From NCBI GenBank assembly GCA_934636425.1, contig CAKUAV010000068.1, positions 1-15,756 of the forward strand: a stretch of 15,756 nt of DNA, given 5' to 3'. A program made the translations under genes and the position numbers. Each line of letters opens with the position of its first letter. Positions within the stretch are counted from its first letter, which is position 1. Below are positions 1-9,174 of this stretch, piece by piece. Source of the DNA: an uncultured Clostridia bacterium. Its GTDB lineage: Bacteria > Bacillota > Clostridia > Christensenellales > Aristaeellaceae. Below the pieces are notes generated by a model. That model made no database searches. It was not told the DNA's origin and saw only the letters and a list, made by a program, of their open reading frames with translations.

Positions 1-1998
<1,998 letters not shown>

Positions 1999-2049
1999 AA
2001 TAAAACGACAAAAAAGTGCGTGACGAAACGTAAAGTTAATAAAAGTATC

Positions 2050-2078
2050 TTGCAAAATAGGAAAGGTCATGCTATAAT
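2050..2078 (+). promoter_or_regulatory. Sigma-A promoter for rpmE
   Basis: The -35 TTGCAA (2050-2055) and perfect -10 TATAAT (2073-2078) are separated by 17 bp in an A/T-rich stretch after the rho stop. Transcription would start near 2085. A 6-bp hairpin (CTTGCA/TGCAAG, 2083-2097) then sits right at the expected 5' end, a few bases ahead of the ribosome binding site. Confidence 0.85.
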
Positions 2079-2110
2079 TAACCTTGCATTGTGCAAGTGA
2101 GGTGAGAACC

Positions 2111-2308
2111 ATGAAAGAGAAGATCCATCCCAATTACGGCAAGGCCGTTGTACGCTGCGTTTGTGGTGAAACCTTTGAAACCGGTTCGGTCAAAAAGGAA
2201 CTGCGCGTCGATATTTGCTCGAAGTGCCATCCTTTCTTCACCGGCAAGCAGAAACTGGTTGATACCGGCGGACGTGTTGATCGCTTCAAGAAGCGCTATG
2301 GCATGTAA
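2111..2308 (+). CDS. rpmE: 50S ribosomal protein L31, zinc-binding type
   Basis: This 65-residue protein begins MKEKIHPNYGK and ends KKRYGM, the standard bacterial L31 layout and length. It is part of the large ribosomal subunit, at the central protuberance. Four cysteines, C16, C18, C36 and C39, form the zinc site, so this is the zinc-dependent (C+) form rather than the zinc-free paralogue made under zinc starvation. The start at 2111 is chosen because GAGGTGAG lies four bases upstream and because L31 homologues begin here; an in-frame ATG at 2084 would add nine residues with no family support. The gene has its own promoter and terminator and follows rho, an order common in Bacillota. Confidence 0.97.
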   Translation: MKEKIHPNYGKAVVRCVCGETFETGSVKKELRVDICSKCHPFFTGKQKLVDTGGRVDRFKKRYGM

Positions 2309-2334
2309 TCGCAGCAGCCGAAAACGCAAAAAAT

Positions 2335-2366
2335 CAGATCGGGCGATTGCCGTCCGGTCTGTTTTT
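2335..2366 (+). terminator. Rho-independent terminator after rpmE
   Basis: An 8-bp stem CAGATCGG/CCGGTCTG (one G-U pair) with an inner GC-rich loop is followed directly by TTTTT (2362-2366). It begins 26 bp after the rpmE stop. Confidence 0.88.
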
Positions 2367-2448
2367 CGTTCAGCGAATTGACTGCGCGCGCCCATGAGTG
2401 ATGCGCACGCTCAGCGTGAGTTGACTTCGCCGCATGGCAGGCGCGTCG

Positions 2449-2960
2449 CTCGACACAAGCCGCACTCACACGCGTCATGCGTGGCGCTCGACATGAGCCG
2501 CATTTACACACGACAGGCATGGCGCTCAGTGCGAATCATGATAAGCGCGTCGCTCGACACGAGCCGCATTTATACACGACAGGCATAACGCTTTACGCGG
2601 CGGTTCGCATTCATCCCGCGACGGCGCGTCGCTCGACACGAGCCGCATTTACACACGACAGGCGTGGCGCTCAGTGCGAATCACGGCATGCGCGGCGCTC
2701 GACACAAGCCGCACTTACTCGCGACAGGCGCGATGCGTAGCGCGGCGGTTCGCATTCGTCCCGCGACGGCAGGCGTTCAGCGCGAGCCGCACTCGCTCAC
2801 GACAAGCGAGGCGCTCAGTGCGAATCACGGTATGCGCGTCGCTCGACATGAGCCGCACTCGCTCACGACAGGCGCGATGCGTACGTAGCGCGGCGGTTCG
2901 CATTCATCCCGCGACGGCGCGGCGTTCACGCGAGCCGCACTCGCTCACGACAAGCGAGGC
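2449..2960. repeat. Higher-order intergenic tandem repeat (about 145-bp period, two alternating sub-units)
   Basis: The rpmE-DUF1385 spacer holds eight copies of a core resembling GCGTCGCTCGACAYGAGCCG followed by CAYTYRCWCACGACARGC. The GCCGCA inside the core falls at 2459, 2497, 2563, 2642, 2708, 2786, 2852 and 2934, so from the second copy the intervals run 66, 79, 66, 78, 66 and 82. Two linkers alternate: a short one with GCGCTCAGTGCGAATCA and a long one with GCGGCGGTTCGCATTC and CCCGCGACG. The real unit is therefore a 144-148 bp doublet repeated three times plus part of a fourth. Short open frames run through it, but they shift frame with the linkers and have no good start sites, so I read it as noncoding. 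Function unknown. Confidence 0.93.
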
Positions 2961-3109
2961 GTTTGCGGCGATATTCCGGCATGGGAGCGCGTTTTTTCAC
3001 GATATTTTCCATATTGTCATGATTGCGCGGCGGCCGTTTTTTCGGGGTCGCTGCGTCTAAGAGATATAAAAAAACAGGCAGGCGCGTCTGGCGCAGGCCG
3101 TCCTCGGAA
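2961..3109. other. Spacer remainder before the DUF1385 gene
   Basis: This stretch after the repeat array has several T-runs and A/T patches (around 2990-3020 and 3060-3075). It must contain or lie downstream of the promoter for the DUF1385-prmC pair, but I see no pair of -35 and -10 boxes good enough to call. Confidence 0.4.
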
Positions 3110-3125
3110 AAAGGAGGGGCATACG

Positions 3126-4265
3126 ATGAGCAAGAAGAACAGCGTCCGGCAGGAGAATGGCCGCTATCCCGTCGGCAGCGTCGGCGGTCAGGCCGTCATG
3201 GAGGGCGTGATGATGCAGAGCCCGGACAGGATCGCCATGGCGGTGCGCCGTCCGGACGGCAAGGTGGAGCTGCGCGTGCGCGCGCGCAAAATCCTGTCGA
3301 AAAAATATCCGATACTGGGCTGGCCGATCATACGCGGCGTGGTCAATTTTGTCTATCAGCTCTATGACGGCATGAAAACGCTCACCGCGTCGGCTGAAAT
3401 TGCCGGCGGCGAGGCGGAGGAGCCGTCCAAATTCGAAAAGAAGGTCGCCAGGGCGCTTCACATGAAGCCCGAGGACGTGATGATGGCCTTCGCCGTGGCG
3501 CTGGCCATTGCGCTGAGCATACTGCTCTTCTTCGTGCTGCCCACCGGCCTTGAAGCGCTGATCAAGAAGGTCATATCCAGCCGTGTGCTGCTCAATATCA
3601 TCGGCGGCCTGATCCGCATCGGCGTGTTTCTGCTCTATGTGGAGCTGGTGTCGCGGCTCAAGGAGATACACCGCGTGTTTATGTATCACGGCGCGGAGCA
3701 CAAGTCGATATTCTGCTATGAGAGCGGCCAGCCGCTGACCGTCGAAAACGCGCAGAAATTCACCACGCTGCACCCCCGCTGCGGCACGAGCTTCCTGGTG
3801 ATCGTCATGGTCATCTCGATATTCATATTCACAGTTTTGGGCACGAACAGCTCGAATGTGTTCGCGCGCGTGGGCAGCCGGCTGCTGCTGCTGCCGCTTG
3901 TGGCGGGCGTATCCTATGAGATACTCAAGTGGCTGGGCCGCGCCGAGGATACGCCCATTGTGCGCGCGCTCAAGTGGCCGGGCCTGATGGTGCAGAAGAT
4001 CACCACCGCGCAGCCCACAGACGACATGGTCGAGGTGGCGCTGATCTCGCTCAAGGCCTCGCTGGGCATGCCCGACGCGCTGCCCCCCGAGCTCGATCCC
4101 AACTATACCCCCACCGGGGGAGCTGAACCGACCGACGCAGCCCCCGCCGGGGAAGCCGAACAGGCCGGCGCAGCCCCTACCGGGGAAACTGAACCGACCG
4201 ACGCGGCCCCCGCTGAGGAAGCTGAACAGACCGGCGCGGCCGATCGCGGCGGCGAACAGGCGTGA
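3126..4265 (+). CDS. DUF1385 (YqhQ-like) integral membrane protein with repetitive acidic tail
   Basis: The 379-residue protein matches the DUF1385 family (B. subtilis YqhQ), whose biochemical function is not established. Family motifs seen are GGQAVMEGVMM (20-30), MYHGAEHKSIFCYESG (186-201) and TLHPRCGTSFL (214-224). Membrane segments fall near 120-141, 155-176, 223-240 and 250-266. The His/Glu/Cys pattern could suggest a metal site, but that is inference. The core ends near residue 325; the rest is an unusual Ala/Glu/Pro/Thr/Gly tail made of 11-residue repeats. The start has AAGGAGGGG eight bases upstream. The gene overlaps prmC by 4 bp (GTGA), so the two are probably cotranscribed and translationally coupled. 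Placement between rpmE and prmC/prfA is common in Clostridia. Confidence 0.93.
   Translation: MSKKNSVRQENGRYPVGSVGGQAVMEGVMMQSPDRIAMAVRRPDGKVELRVRARKILSKKYPILGWPIIRGVVNFVYQLYDGMKTLTASAEIAGGEAEEPSKFEKKVARALHMKPEDVMMAFAVALAIALSILLFFVLPTGLEALIKKVISSRVLLNIIGGLIRIGVFLLYVELVSRLKEIHRVFMYHGAEHKSIFCYESGQPLTVENAQKFTTLHPRCGTSFLVIVMVISIFIFTVLGTNSSNVFARVGSRLLLLPLVAGVSYEILKWLGRAEDTPIVRALKWPGLMVQKITTAQPTDDMVEVALISLKASLGMPDALPPELDPNYTPTGGAEPTDAAPAGEAEQAGAAPTGETEPTDAAPAEEAEQTGAADRGGEQA
4113..4244 (+). repeat. 33-bp in-frame repeats in the DUF1385 tail (four 11-residue units)
   Basis: Four 11-residue units follow one another at residues 330-373: TGGAEPTDAAP, AGEAEQAGAAP, TGETEPTDAAP, AEEAEQTGAAD. Units 1 and 3 match best, as do 2 and 4, so a 66-bp doublet has itself been duplicated. 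The result is a flexible acidic tail on the membrane protein. Confidence 0.9.
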
Positions 4266-5101
4266 CCTGGGGCGAGTGGCTCCGGGCGGCCTGCGAGCGG
4301 CTGGAGGCGGCTGGTGATCTGGACGCTCACTGGGACGCGGACTGGCTGCTCTCGGACGAGATGGGCGTTTCCCGCGCGCAGCTGCGCTTCCAGAGGGGCG
4401 ATGTGCTGTCCGAGCGCGCGCACACGCGTCTGGACGAGCGGCTTTCGCGGCGCGTTTCCGGCGAGCCGCTTCAGTACATACTGGGCGACACCGGCTTCAT
4501 GGGGCTGACGTTTCTCTGCGACGCGCGCGCGCTCATTCCGCGTCAGGACACCGAAACGCTGGTCGAGACGGCGCTCGATCGCATGAAGGGGCTTAAGCGC
4601 CCCCGCGTGCTCGATCTGTGCTGCGGCACCGGCGCGATCGGCCTGAGCGTCGCGCATTACAGGCCGGACGCGTTCGTCACGCTGAGCGACGTGAGCGCGG
4701 ATGCGCTGGCTCTGACCGAGGACAACCGGCGCGCGCTGAACATCGAAAACGCCGCGTTGAAGCAGGGCGATCTGTTCGAAGCCGTGCGCGGCGAGACATT
4801 CGACATGATCCTCACCAACCCGCCGTATCTCACGGCAGACGACATGGCCGCGCTCCAGCGCGAGGTGCGCTCTGAGCCGGCGCTGGCGCTCTATGGCGGC
4901 GAGGACGGGCTGGCGTTTTACCGGCGCATCGCCGCCGAAGCCGCGCTCTATCTGAATGCGGGCGGCGCAATACTGCTCGAGGTGGGGCAGGGGCAGGCGC
5001 GGGACGTCGGCGCGCTGTTTGAGCCGCCGATGGGCGATGTGCGCGTTCATTGCGATATAAACGGCATAGAGCGCGTTGTAGAGGCCGCGAAGGGCGTTTA
5101 G
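4262..5101 (+). CDS. prmC: Peptide chain release factor N5-glutamine methyltransferase
   Basis: PrmC (HemK) uses S-adenosylmethionine to methylate the glutamine of the GGQ motif in release factors, which speeds peptide release. The 279 residues are the usual length. Visible motifs are GEPLQYILG (68-75) in the N-terminal substrate-recognition domain, LIPRQDTE (91-98), the SAM-binding loop DLCCGTGAIGLS (118-129) and the catalytic NPPY (186-189). The start is a GTG overlapping the TGA of the upstream gene, and there is no strong independent ribosome binding site, so translation probably depends on coupling. Its substrate, release factor 1, is encoded about 480 bp downstream. Confidence 0.95.
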   Translation: MTWGEWLRAACERLEAAGDLDAHWDADWLLSDEMGVSRAQLRFQRGDVLSERAHTRLDERLSRRVSGEPLQYILGDTGFMGLTFLCDARALIPRQDTETLVETALDRMKGLKRPRVLDLCCGTGAIGLSVAHYRPDAFVTLSDVSADALALTEDNRRALNIENAALKQGDLFEAVRGETFDMILTNPPYLTADDMAALQREVRSEPALALYGGEDGLAFYRRIAAEAALYLNAGGAILLEVGQGQARDVGALFEPPMGDVRVHCDINGIERVVEAAKGV

Positions 5102-5144
5102 CGCGGGCGTTTCTGTACGCGCCGTCCATCGCCTTCACGCTCAG

Positions 5145-5480
5145 CACGGCGAACCGCTGCCAACGCGTGGAGACGTTTTGCACCATGCGATGGTGTTCCT
5201 GAAAGCGCTGAAGAGGGATTTCCGCACGGCGAACCGCTGCCAGCGCGCAGAGCCGTTTCACGTCATGCGGCGTTTATGAAAGCGCTGCCGAGGATTTCCG
5301 CGCGCATTCATCGCCCTCATGCTCTGCGGCGAACCGCTGCCGCCGTGCAGAACTGTTTTGCGTCATGCGGCGGCGGTTATGAAAGCGCTGTAGAGGATTT
5401 CCGCGCGCATTCATCGCCCTCACGTTCAGCGCAGCGAACCGCTGCCGCCGTGCAGCGTTGTTTTGCGCGCAGCACACCGA
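5145..5480. repeat. Degenerate 80-105-bp tandem repeats between prmC and prfA
   Basis: The 481-bp spacer is mostly a tandem array. The anchor GCGAACCGCTGCC (its GAACC) recurs at 5151, 5231, 5331 and 5436, spacing 80, 100 and 105 bp. Each full unit then has a CGCCGTGCAGA-like part, TTTTGCGTCATGCGGCG, TATGAAAGCGCTG, GAGGATTTCCGCGCGCATTC and ATCGCCCTCA. Units three and four are the most similar. It is unrelated in sequence to the array at 2449-2960. Open frames through it are inconsistent between units, so I consider it noncoding. After 5480 the spacer turns A/T-richer before prfA, but I could not identify a convincing promoter. Confidence 0.9.
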
Positions 5481-5582
5481 CATTTTGCCGCGGCGCGGGC
5501 GCGCGGTGCGCTCTCGAGCGGCGTTTGATTCTCAATTCCGGCGGATAACGCGGGATTGTTTTATTTAAGCAGGAGTTTTTGT

Positions 5583-6677
5583 ATGCTGGAAGAAAAGGAA
5601 TATGAGCGCATTGCCCGCAAGCTGGAGGACGTTGAAAACCGCTTCGAGGAGCTGAGCGTGCGCGTGACGCTGCCCGAGGTGATCGCGGATACGGCGCTGT
5701 TCACAAAGCTCATGCGCGAGCACAGCGACATGAGCGAGCTGGCCGAATTTGCCGTGTCCTATCGAAAGCTGCTCGAGGACGTCGGCGAGGCGCGCGCACT
5801 GGCCGCGGGCGACGATCCCGACATGGCCGAGATGGGGCGGGAGGAGCTGGAGGCGCTGGCGCCGAAGCTGGAGGACATGACGCAGGAGGCGCGACTGAGG
5901 CTTCTTCCGCGCGATCCGGACGACTACCGCAACGCCATCGTCGAGGTGCGCGCCGGCGCGGGCGGCGAGGAAGCCGGACTGTTCGGCGCGGAGCTGCTGA
6001 GAATGTATATGCACTATGCCGAAAAGCGCGGCTGGAAGGCCGAGCTGACCAACAACGACGAGACTGAGCTGGGCGGCATAAAAGAAGCGGCGCTATTGGT
6101 GCAGGGCAAGGACGTGTTCAGCCGGCTGAAGTTCGAATCGGGCGTTCACCGCGTGCAGCGCGTCCCGGTGACCGAATCGGGCGGGCGCATCCACACGTCG
6201 ACCGCCACTGTGGCGGTGCTGCCCGAGGCGGAAGACGTGGAGCTGGTCATATCGCCCAATGATCTGCGCATAGACACCTACCGCGCGTCGGGCGCGGGCG
6301 GCCAGCACGTCAACCGAACCGATTCGGCGGTGCGCATCACGCACATACCGACCGGGCTGGTCGTCACCAGTCAGGATCAGCGCAGCCAGATCCAGAACCG
6401 CGAGAAGGCCATGCGCGTGCTCAGAAGTCGGCTGTACGATCTCGAGCGGCAGCAGGCGCAGGACGCGTATGCCAGCGAGCGCAGAAGCCAGGTGGGCACG
6501 GGCGACCGCAGCGAGCGCATACGCACATACAACTTCCCGCAGGGACGCGTGACCGATCACCGCATCGGCAAGAGCATATACAACATCGAGGACTTCATGA
6601 ACGGTGATCTGGACGAGATGATCGACGCGCTGATACTGGCCGAGCACACGGCGCTTTTGAACGCGGAGGATGAATAA
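5583..6677 (+). CDS. prfA: Peptide chain release factor 1
   Basis: RF1 reads UAA and UAG stop codons and triggers hydrolysis of the finished peptide on the ribosome. The 364 residues are standard. The stop-codon reading tripeptide PVT lies at 195-197 within the conserved RVPVTESGGRIHTSTATVAV block, which fits RF1 (PxT) rather than RF2 (SPF). The catalytic GGQ is at 239-241 in ASGAGGQHVNRTDSAVR. The start at 5583 has AGGAG seven bases upstream; an upstream in-frame ATG at 5556 would add nine residues unlike RF1. The next gene starts 3 bp after the stop, which suggests cotranscription. Confidence 0.97.
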   Translation: MLEEKEYERIARKLEDVENRFEELSVRVTLPEVIADTALFTKLMREHSDMSELAEFAVSYRKLLEDVGEARALAAGDDPDMAEMGREELEALAPKLEDMTQEARLRLLPRDPDDYRNAIVEVRAGAGGEEAGLFGAELLRMYMHYAEKRGWKAELTNNDETELGGIKEAALLVQGKDVFSRLKFESGVHRVQRVPVTESGGRIHTSTATVAVLPEAEDVELVISPNDLRIDTYRASGAGGQHVNRTDSAVRITHIPTGLVVTSQDQRSQIQNREKAMRVLRSRLYDLERQQAQDAYASERRSQVGTGDRSERIRTYNFPQGRVTDHRIGKSIYNIEDFMNGDLDEMIDALILAEHTALLNAEDE

Positions 6678-6680
6678 TAG

Positions 6681-7631
6681 ATGAGCAGACTTTCCATCGT
6701 GGCGCTCGACGCGCTGCAATTAAACGATCTCGACTGGAGCGCGCTCGAAGCGCTGGGCGACGTCACGCGCCATGACGGCACTGCGCCCGAGCAGGTGATC
6801 GCGCGCGCAGAGAACGCGGACATACTGCTGGTCAACAAGGTCAAACTGCCCGAAAGCGTGCTTTCTCGGCTGCCGAAGCTGCGCTACATCGGCGTGCTGG
6901 CGACCGGCTATGACAATGTGGACGTCGCCGCGGCGGAGAGGCGGAACATCGCCGTGACCAATGTGCCCGGCTATTCGAGCGATTCCGTGGCGCAGCTCAC
7001 ATTCGCGCTGCTGCTCGAAATCTGCCATCACGCGGGCGAGCATTCGCGGCGCGTGCTCGAGGAGAAAAAGTGGAGCCGCCAGCCGTACTACTGCTTCTGG
7101 GATTTCCCGCTCAGCGAGCTGGCCGGCCGCACGATGGGCGTGGTCGGGCTGGGGCGCATAGGACTGCGCGTGGCCGAGATCGCGCGCGCGTTCGGCATGA
7201 ATGTGATCGCCTGCACCCGCACGCCCAAGCAGATTGACGGCGTAAAGTGCGTCGATTTCGACACGCTGCTCGCCGAGAGCGACGTGATCAGCCTGAACTG
7301 CCCGCTGACCGAGTACACGCGCGGCCTGATCAACGCGGACGCGCTTGCAAAGATGAAGAAAACGGCCTGTCTCATCAATACATCGCGCGGCGGCGTGATC
7401 GTCGAGGACGATCTGAGAAGGGCGCTCGACGAAGGCGTGATTGCGGGCGCGGCCGTGGACGTACTCAGCAGCGAGCCGCCCGCCGAGGACAATCCGCTGC
7501 TCCACGCGAAAAACATCATCGTCACGCCGCACATCGCCTGGGCGACGAAGGAAGCGCGCACGCGGCTTTTGTCCATCGTGGCCGACAACCTCAGCGCCTA
7601 TCTGCGCGGCGAAAAGCTCAACCGCGTGTGA
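6681..7631 (+). CDS. D-2-hydroxyacid dehydrogenase, D-glycerate dehydrogenase-like
   Basis: This is an NAD(P)-dependent D-isomer 2-hydroxyacid dehydrogenase of 316 residues. The split catalytic domain surrounds a Rossmann domain with GLGRIG (156-161). The catalytic triad is Arg236 (NTSRGGVI), Glu265 (SSEPP) and His284 (TPHIAWAT). The stretch YIGVLATGYDNVD followed by NVPGYSSDSVAQ is typical of glycerate dehydrogenase / hydroxypyruvate reductase (HprA-like), which interconverts D-glycerate and hydroxypyruvate. That substrate is inferred from similarity; other 2-keto acids are possible. The ATG lies 3 bp after the prfA stop, with GGAGGA inside the prfA end about ten bases upstream, so it is probably translated from the prfA message. 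It has no known role in translation. Confidence 0.9.
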   Translation: MSRLSIVALDALQLNDLDWSALEALGDVTRHDGTAPEQVIARAENADILLVNKVKLPESVLSRLPKLRYIGVLATGYDNVDVAAAERRNIAVTNVPGYSSDSVAQLTFALLLEICHHAGEHSRRVLEEKKWSRQPYYCFWDFPLSELAGRTMGVVGLGRIGLRVAEIARAFGMNVIACTRTPKQIDGVKCVDFDTLLAESDVISLNCPLTEYTRGLINADALAKMKKTACLINTSRGGVIVEDDLRRALDEGVIAGAAVDVLSSEPPAEDNPLLHAKNIIVTPHIAWATKEARTRLLSIVADNLSAYLRGEKLNRV

Positions 7632-7646
7632 GCCGAAGCCGCCCCT

Positions 7647-7812
7647 GCGAAAGCGTTCGGCGCGCGAATCCAGAGCCATCTGGCGGCATCGCGGATGCGG
7701 CTTAGCCCGACGCGCTGCGGTTGTGCGGAACATTCGAGCGCGTCGCGCTTTCCCGCGAAAGTCGTCCGGCAAGCGAATCCCGATTCTATCTGTCGCCGCT
7801 GCGGACGCGGCG
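7647..7812. repeat. Two degenerate copies of a ~57-bp unit before tsaC
   Basis: The 198-210 bp spacer contains two related segments 108 bp apart, at 7647 and 7755. Both run GCGAAAG, a TCGGC/TCCGGC patch, GCGAATCC, an ATCTG-containing part and a CGCGGATGCGGC / TGCGGACGCGGC ending. Identity is moderate, so this is a weaker array than the others. Confidence 0.65.
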
Positions 7813-7841
7813 CGAAACAATAAAGAAAAGTGGTCTTGACA

Positions 7842-8873
7842 GTGAAAACAATCATGACGGCCGCCACGCCCGAGTCAATCGCTCAGGCGGCGGCGATTAT
7901 CCGCGCGGGCGGCATTGTGGGCTTCCCGACGGAAACGGTTTACGGACTGGGCGCGAATGCACTGAACGCCGATGCGGTTAAGACGATATTTGCGGCGAAG
8001 GGCAGGCCGGGCGACAACCCGCTGATCGTCCATGTATCGCGCGCGGAGGAGATCCCGCCGCTCATCAGGGGCGATATTCCGCCCGCTGCGCGCCGGCTCA
8101 TGGACGCGTACTGGCCGGGTCCCATGACGCTCATTTTCCCCAAATCCGATCTGATTCCGGACGCGGTGTCGGCGGGTCTGGACACGGTGGGCATACGGCT
8201 CCCGTCGCACGAGACGGCGCGCGCGCTGATTGCCGAGTCCGGCTGCCCGATCGCCGCGCCCAGCGCCAACCGCTCCGGGCGGCCCAGTCCCACAACGGCT
8301 CAGCACGTGCTGGACGACATGGACGGCCGCATACCGATGATACTCGACGGCGGGCCGTGCAGCGTGGGCGTTGAGTCGACTGTGATCGACGTGACCGGCG
8401 CTGTGCCGCGCGTGCTGAGGCCGGGCGGCGTTACGCCGCAGATGATCGCCGACGTGATGGGCGCGGTCGAGGTGGACGGCGCAGTCATGCGTCCGCTGAA
8501 GGAGGGCGAAAAGCCGCGCTCGCCCGGCATGAAATATCGCCATTACGCGCCGGAGGGCGATCTGGTGATATTCACCGGCGACGCGCAGACCGTCGCGGAC
8601 GTGATCTGCGACCACTACGACCATGCGGGCGGCAGCGCGGCCATACTGGCGCTGCCTGGCCACGAGGCGCTCTACGGCGATCGCCATGTCATCGAGCTGG
8701 GGCGCAGCGATTCGCCCGAGAGCGTGGCGGCGGGGCTGTTCGCGGCGCTGAGGCGGCTGGATGACGAAAACGTGAAATACATATTCTCCGAGGCCGTCGA
8801 CGCGCAGGGCGTGGGGCTGGCGGTCATGAACCGGCTGGGACGCGCGGCCGCGTTCCACATTGTGCCGGTCTGA
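7842..8873 (+). CDS. tsaC: L-threonylcarbamoyladenylate synthase, two-domain Sua5 type
   Basis: The enzyme makes threonylcarbamoyl-AMP from threonine, bicarbonate and ATP, the first step of the t6A37 modification in ANN-decoding tRNAs. The protein is about 343 residues. The YrdC-like domain shows FPTETVYGLGANA (28-40) and KGRPGDNPLIVHV (53-65). The C-terminal Sua5 domain, absent from short TsaC forms, follows the linker motif SPGMKYRHYAPEG (about 226-238). The start is uncertain: in-frame candidates are GTG 7830, TTG 7836, GTG 7842 and ATG 7854, none with a strong ribosome binding site. I chose 7842 because MKT-type N-termini are common in the family. A tsaC/ywlC gene near prfA and prmC is a conserved Bacillota arrangement. 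Confidence 0.93.
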   Translation: MKTIMTAATPESIAQAAAIIRAGGIVGFPTETVYGLGANALNADAVKTIFAAKGRPGDNPLIVHVSRAEEIPPLIRGDIPPAARRLMDAYWPGPMTLIFPKSDLIPDAVSAGLDTVGIRLPSHETARALIAESGCPIAAPSANRSGRPSPTTAQHVLDDMDGRIPMILDGGPCSVGVESTVIDVTGAVPRVLRPGGVTPQMIADVMGAVEVDGAVMRPLKEGEKPRSPGMKYRHYAPEGDLVIFTGDAQTVADVICDHYDHAGGSAAILALPGHEALYGDRHVIELGRSDSPESVAAGLFAALRRLDDENVKYIFSEAVDAQGVGLAVMNRLGRAAAFHIVPV

Positions 8874-8884
8874 GTGGGGGCAGT

Positions 8885-9080
8885 GCGGCTTCTCCTGAAC
8901 GAAAACCGACGCAAGTGTGCGCTTGCGTTGGAGCAGGGGACTGTGAGCGCAGTCTGCTGGAACACAAGCAACGCTCTGAGCAGAACAGCGTGGCTTCCTC
9001 TGAACGAAAACCGGCACGGCGTATGCGCTTGCGGTGATCTGAGCGAGACAGCGCGGAGTCATCCGAACGAAACCGGCGCG
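8885..9080. repeat. Three degenerate direct repeats downstream of tsaC
   Basis: The 257-bp stretch between the tsaC stop and its terminator holds three copies of a roughly 24-bp motif starting at 8885, 8990 and 9053. The core is CTGAACGAAAACCG, and the third copy has lost one A. The first two copies also share a following part with GCGCTTGCG, including a small hairpin CGCAAG/CTTGCG at 8911-8928. No coding potential is convincing. Confidence 0.7.
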
Positions 9081-9130
9081 GCCGCTGCTGCGGACATTTT
9101 TCATGCGTTTATTGTAATAATTCGTATTTT

Positions 9131-9174
9131 GAGGGCGCTTCATGGCACGGCTGTGCGGGAACGCCCTCTTTTTT
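9131..9174 (+). terminator. Rho-independent terminator ending the tsaC transcript
   Basis: The outer stem GAGGGCG/CGCCCTC encloses a small GCAC/GTGC hairpin and is followed at once by TTTTTT (9169-9174). It separates the tsaC transcript from the lysine-regulated operon. Confidence 0.9.

Noticed and set aside
2449..2960. CRISPR array
   Set aside because: Core repeats have roughly CRISPR-like spacing, but the spacers are themselves two alternating repeats rather than unique sequences, the cores are degenerate and no cas gene is present.
2394..3060. Small repetitive proteins encoded in the rpmE-DUF1385 spacer (64-128 residues)
   Set aside because: Repeat units fall in different frames because linkers are not multiples of three, and none of the starts has a good ribosome binding site.
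4103..5050. A 315-residue minus-strand open frame opposite prmC and the DUF1385 tail
   Set aside because: It is antisense to PrmC motifs and to the acidic repeats, so its Ser/Ala/Pro repeat is only the mirror of those repeats.
7836..7841. TTGACA as the -35 box of a promoter for a gene after tsaC's start
   Set aside because: No -10-like sequence lies 15-19 bp downstream; the position 17 bp away is GC-only, and the site is at or inside the start of the tsaC frame.
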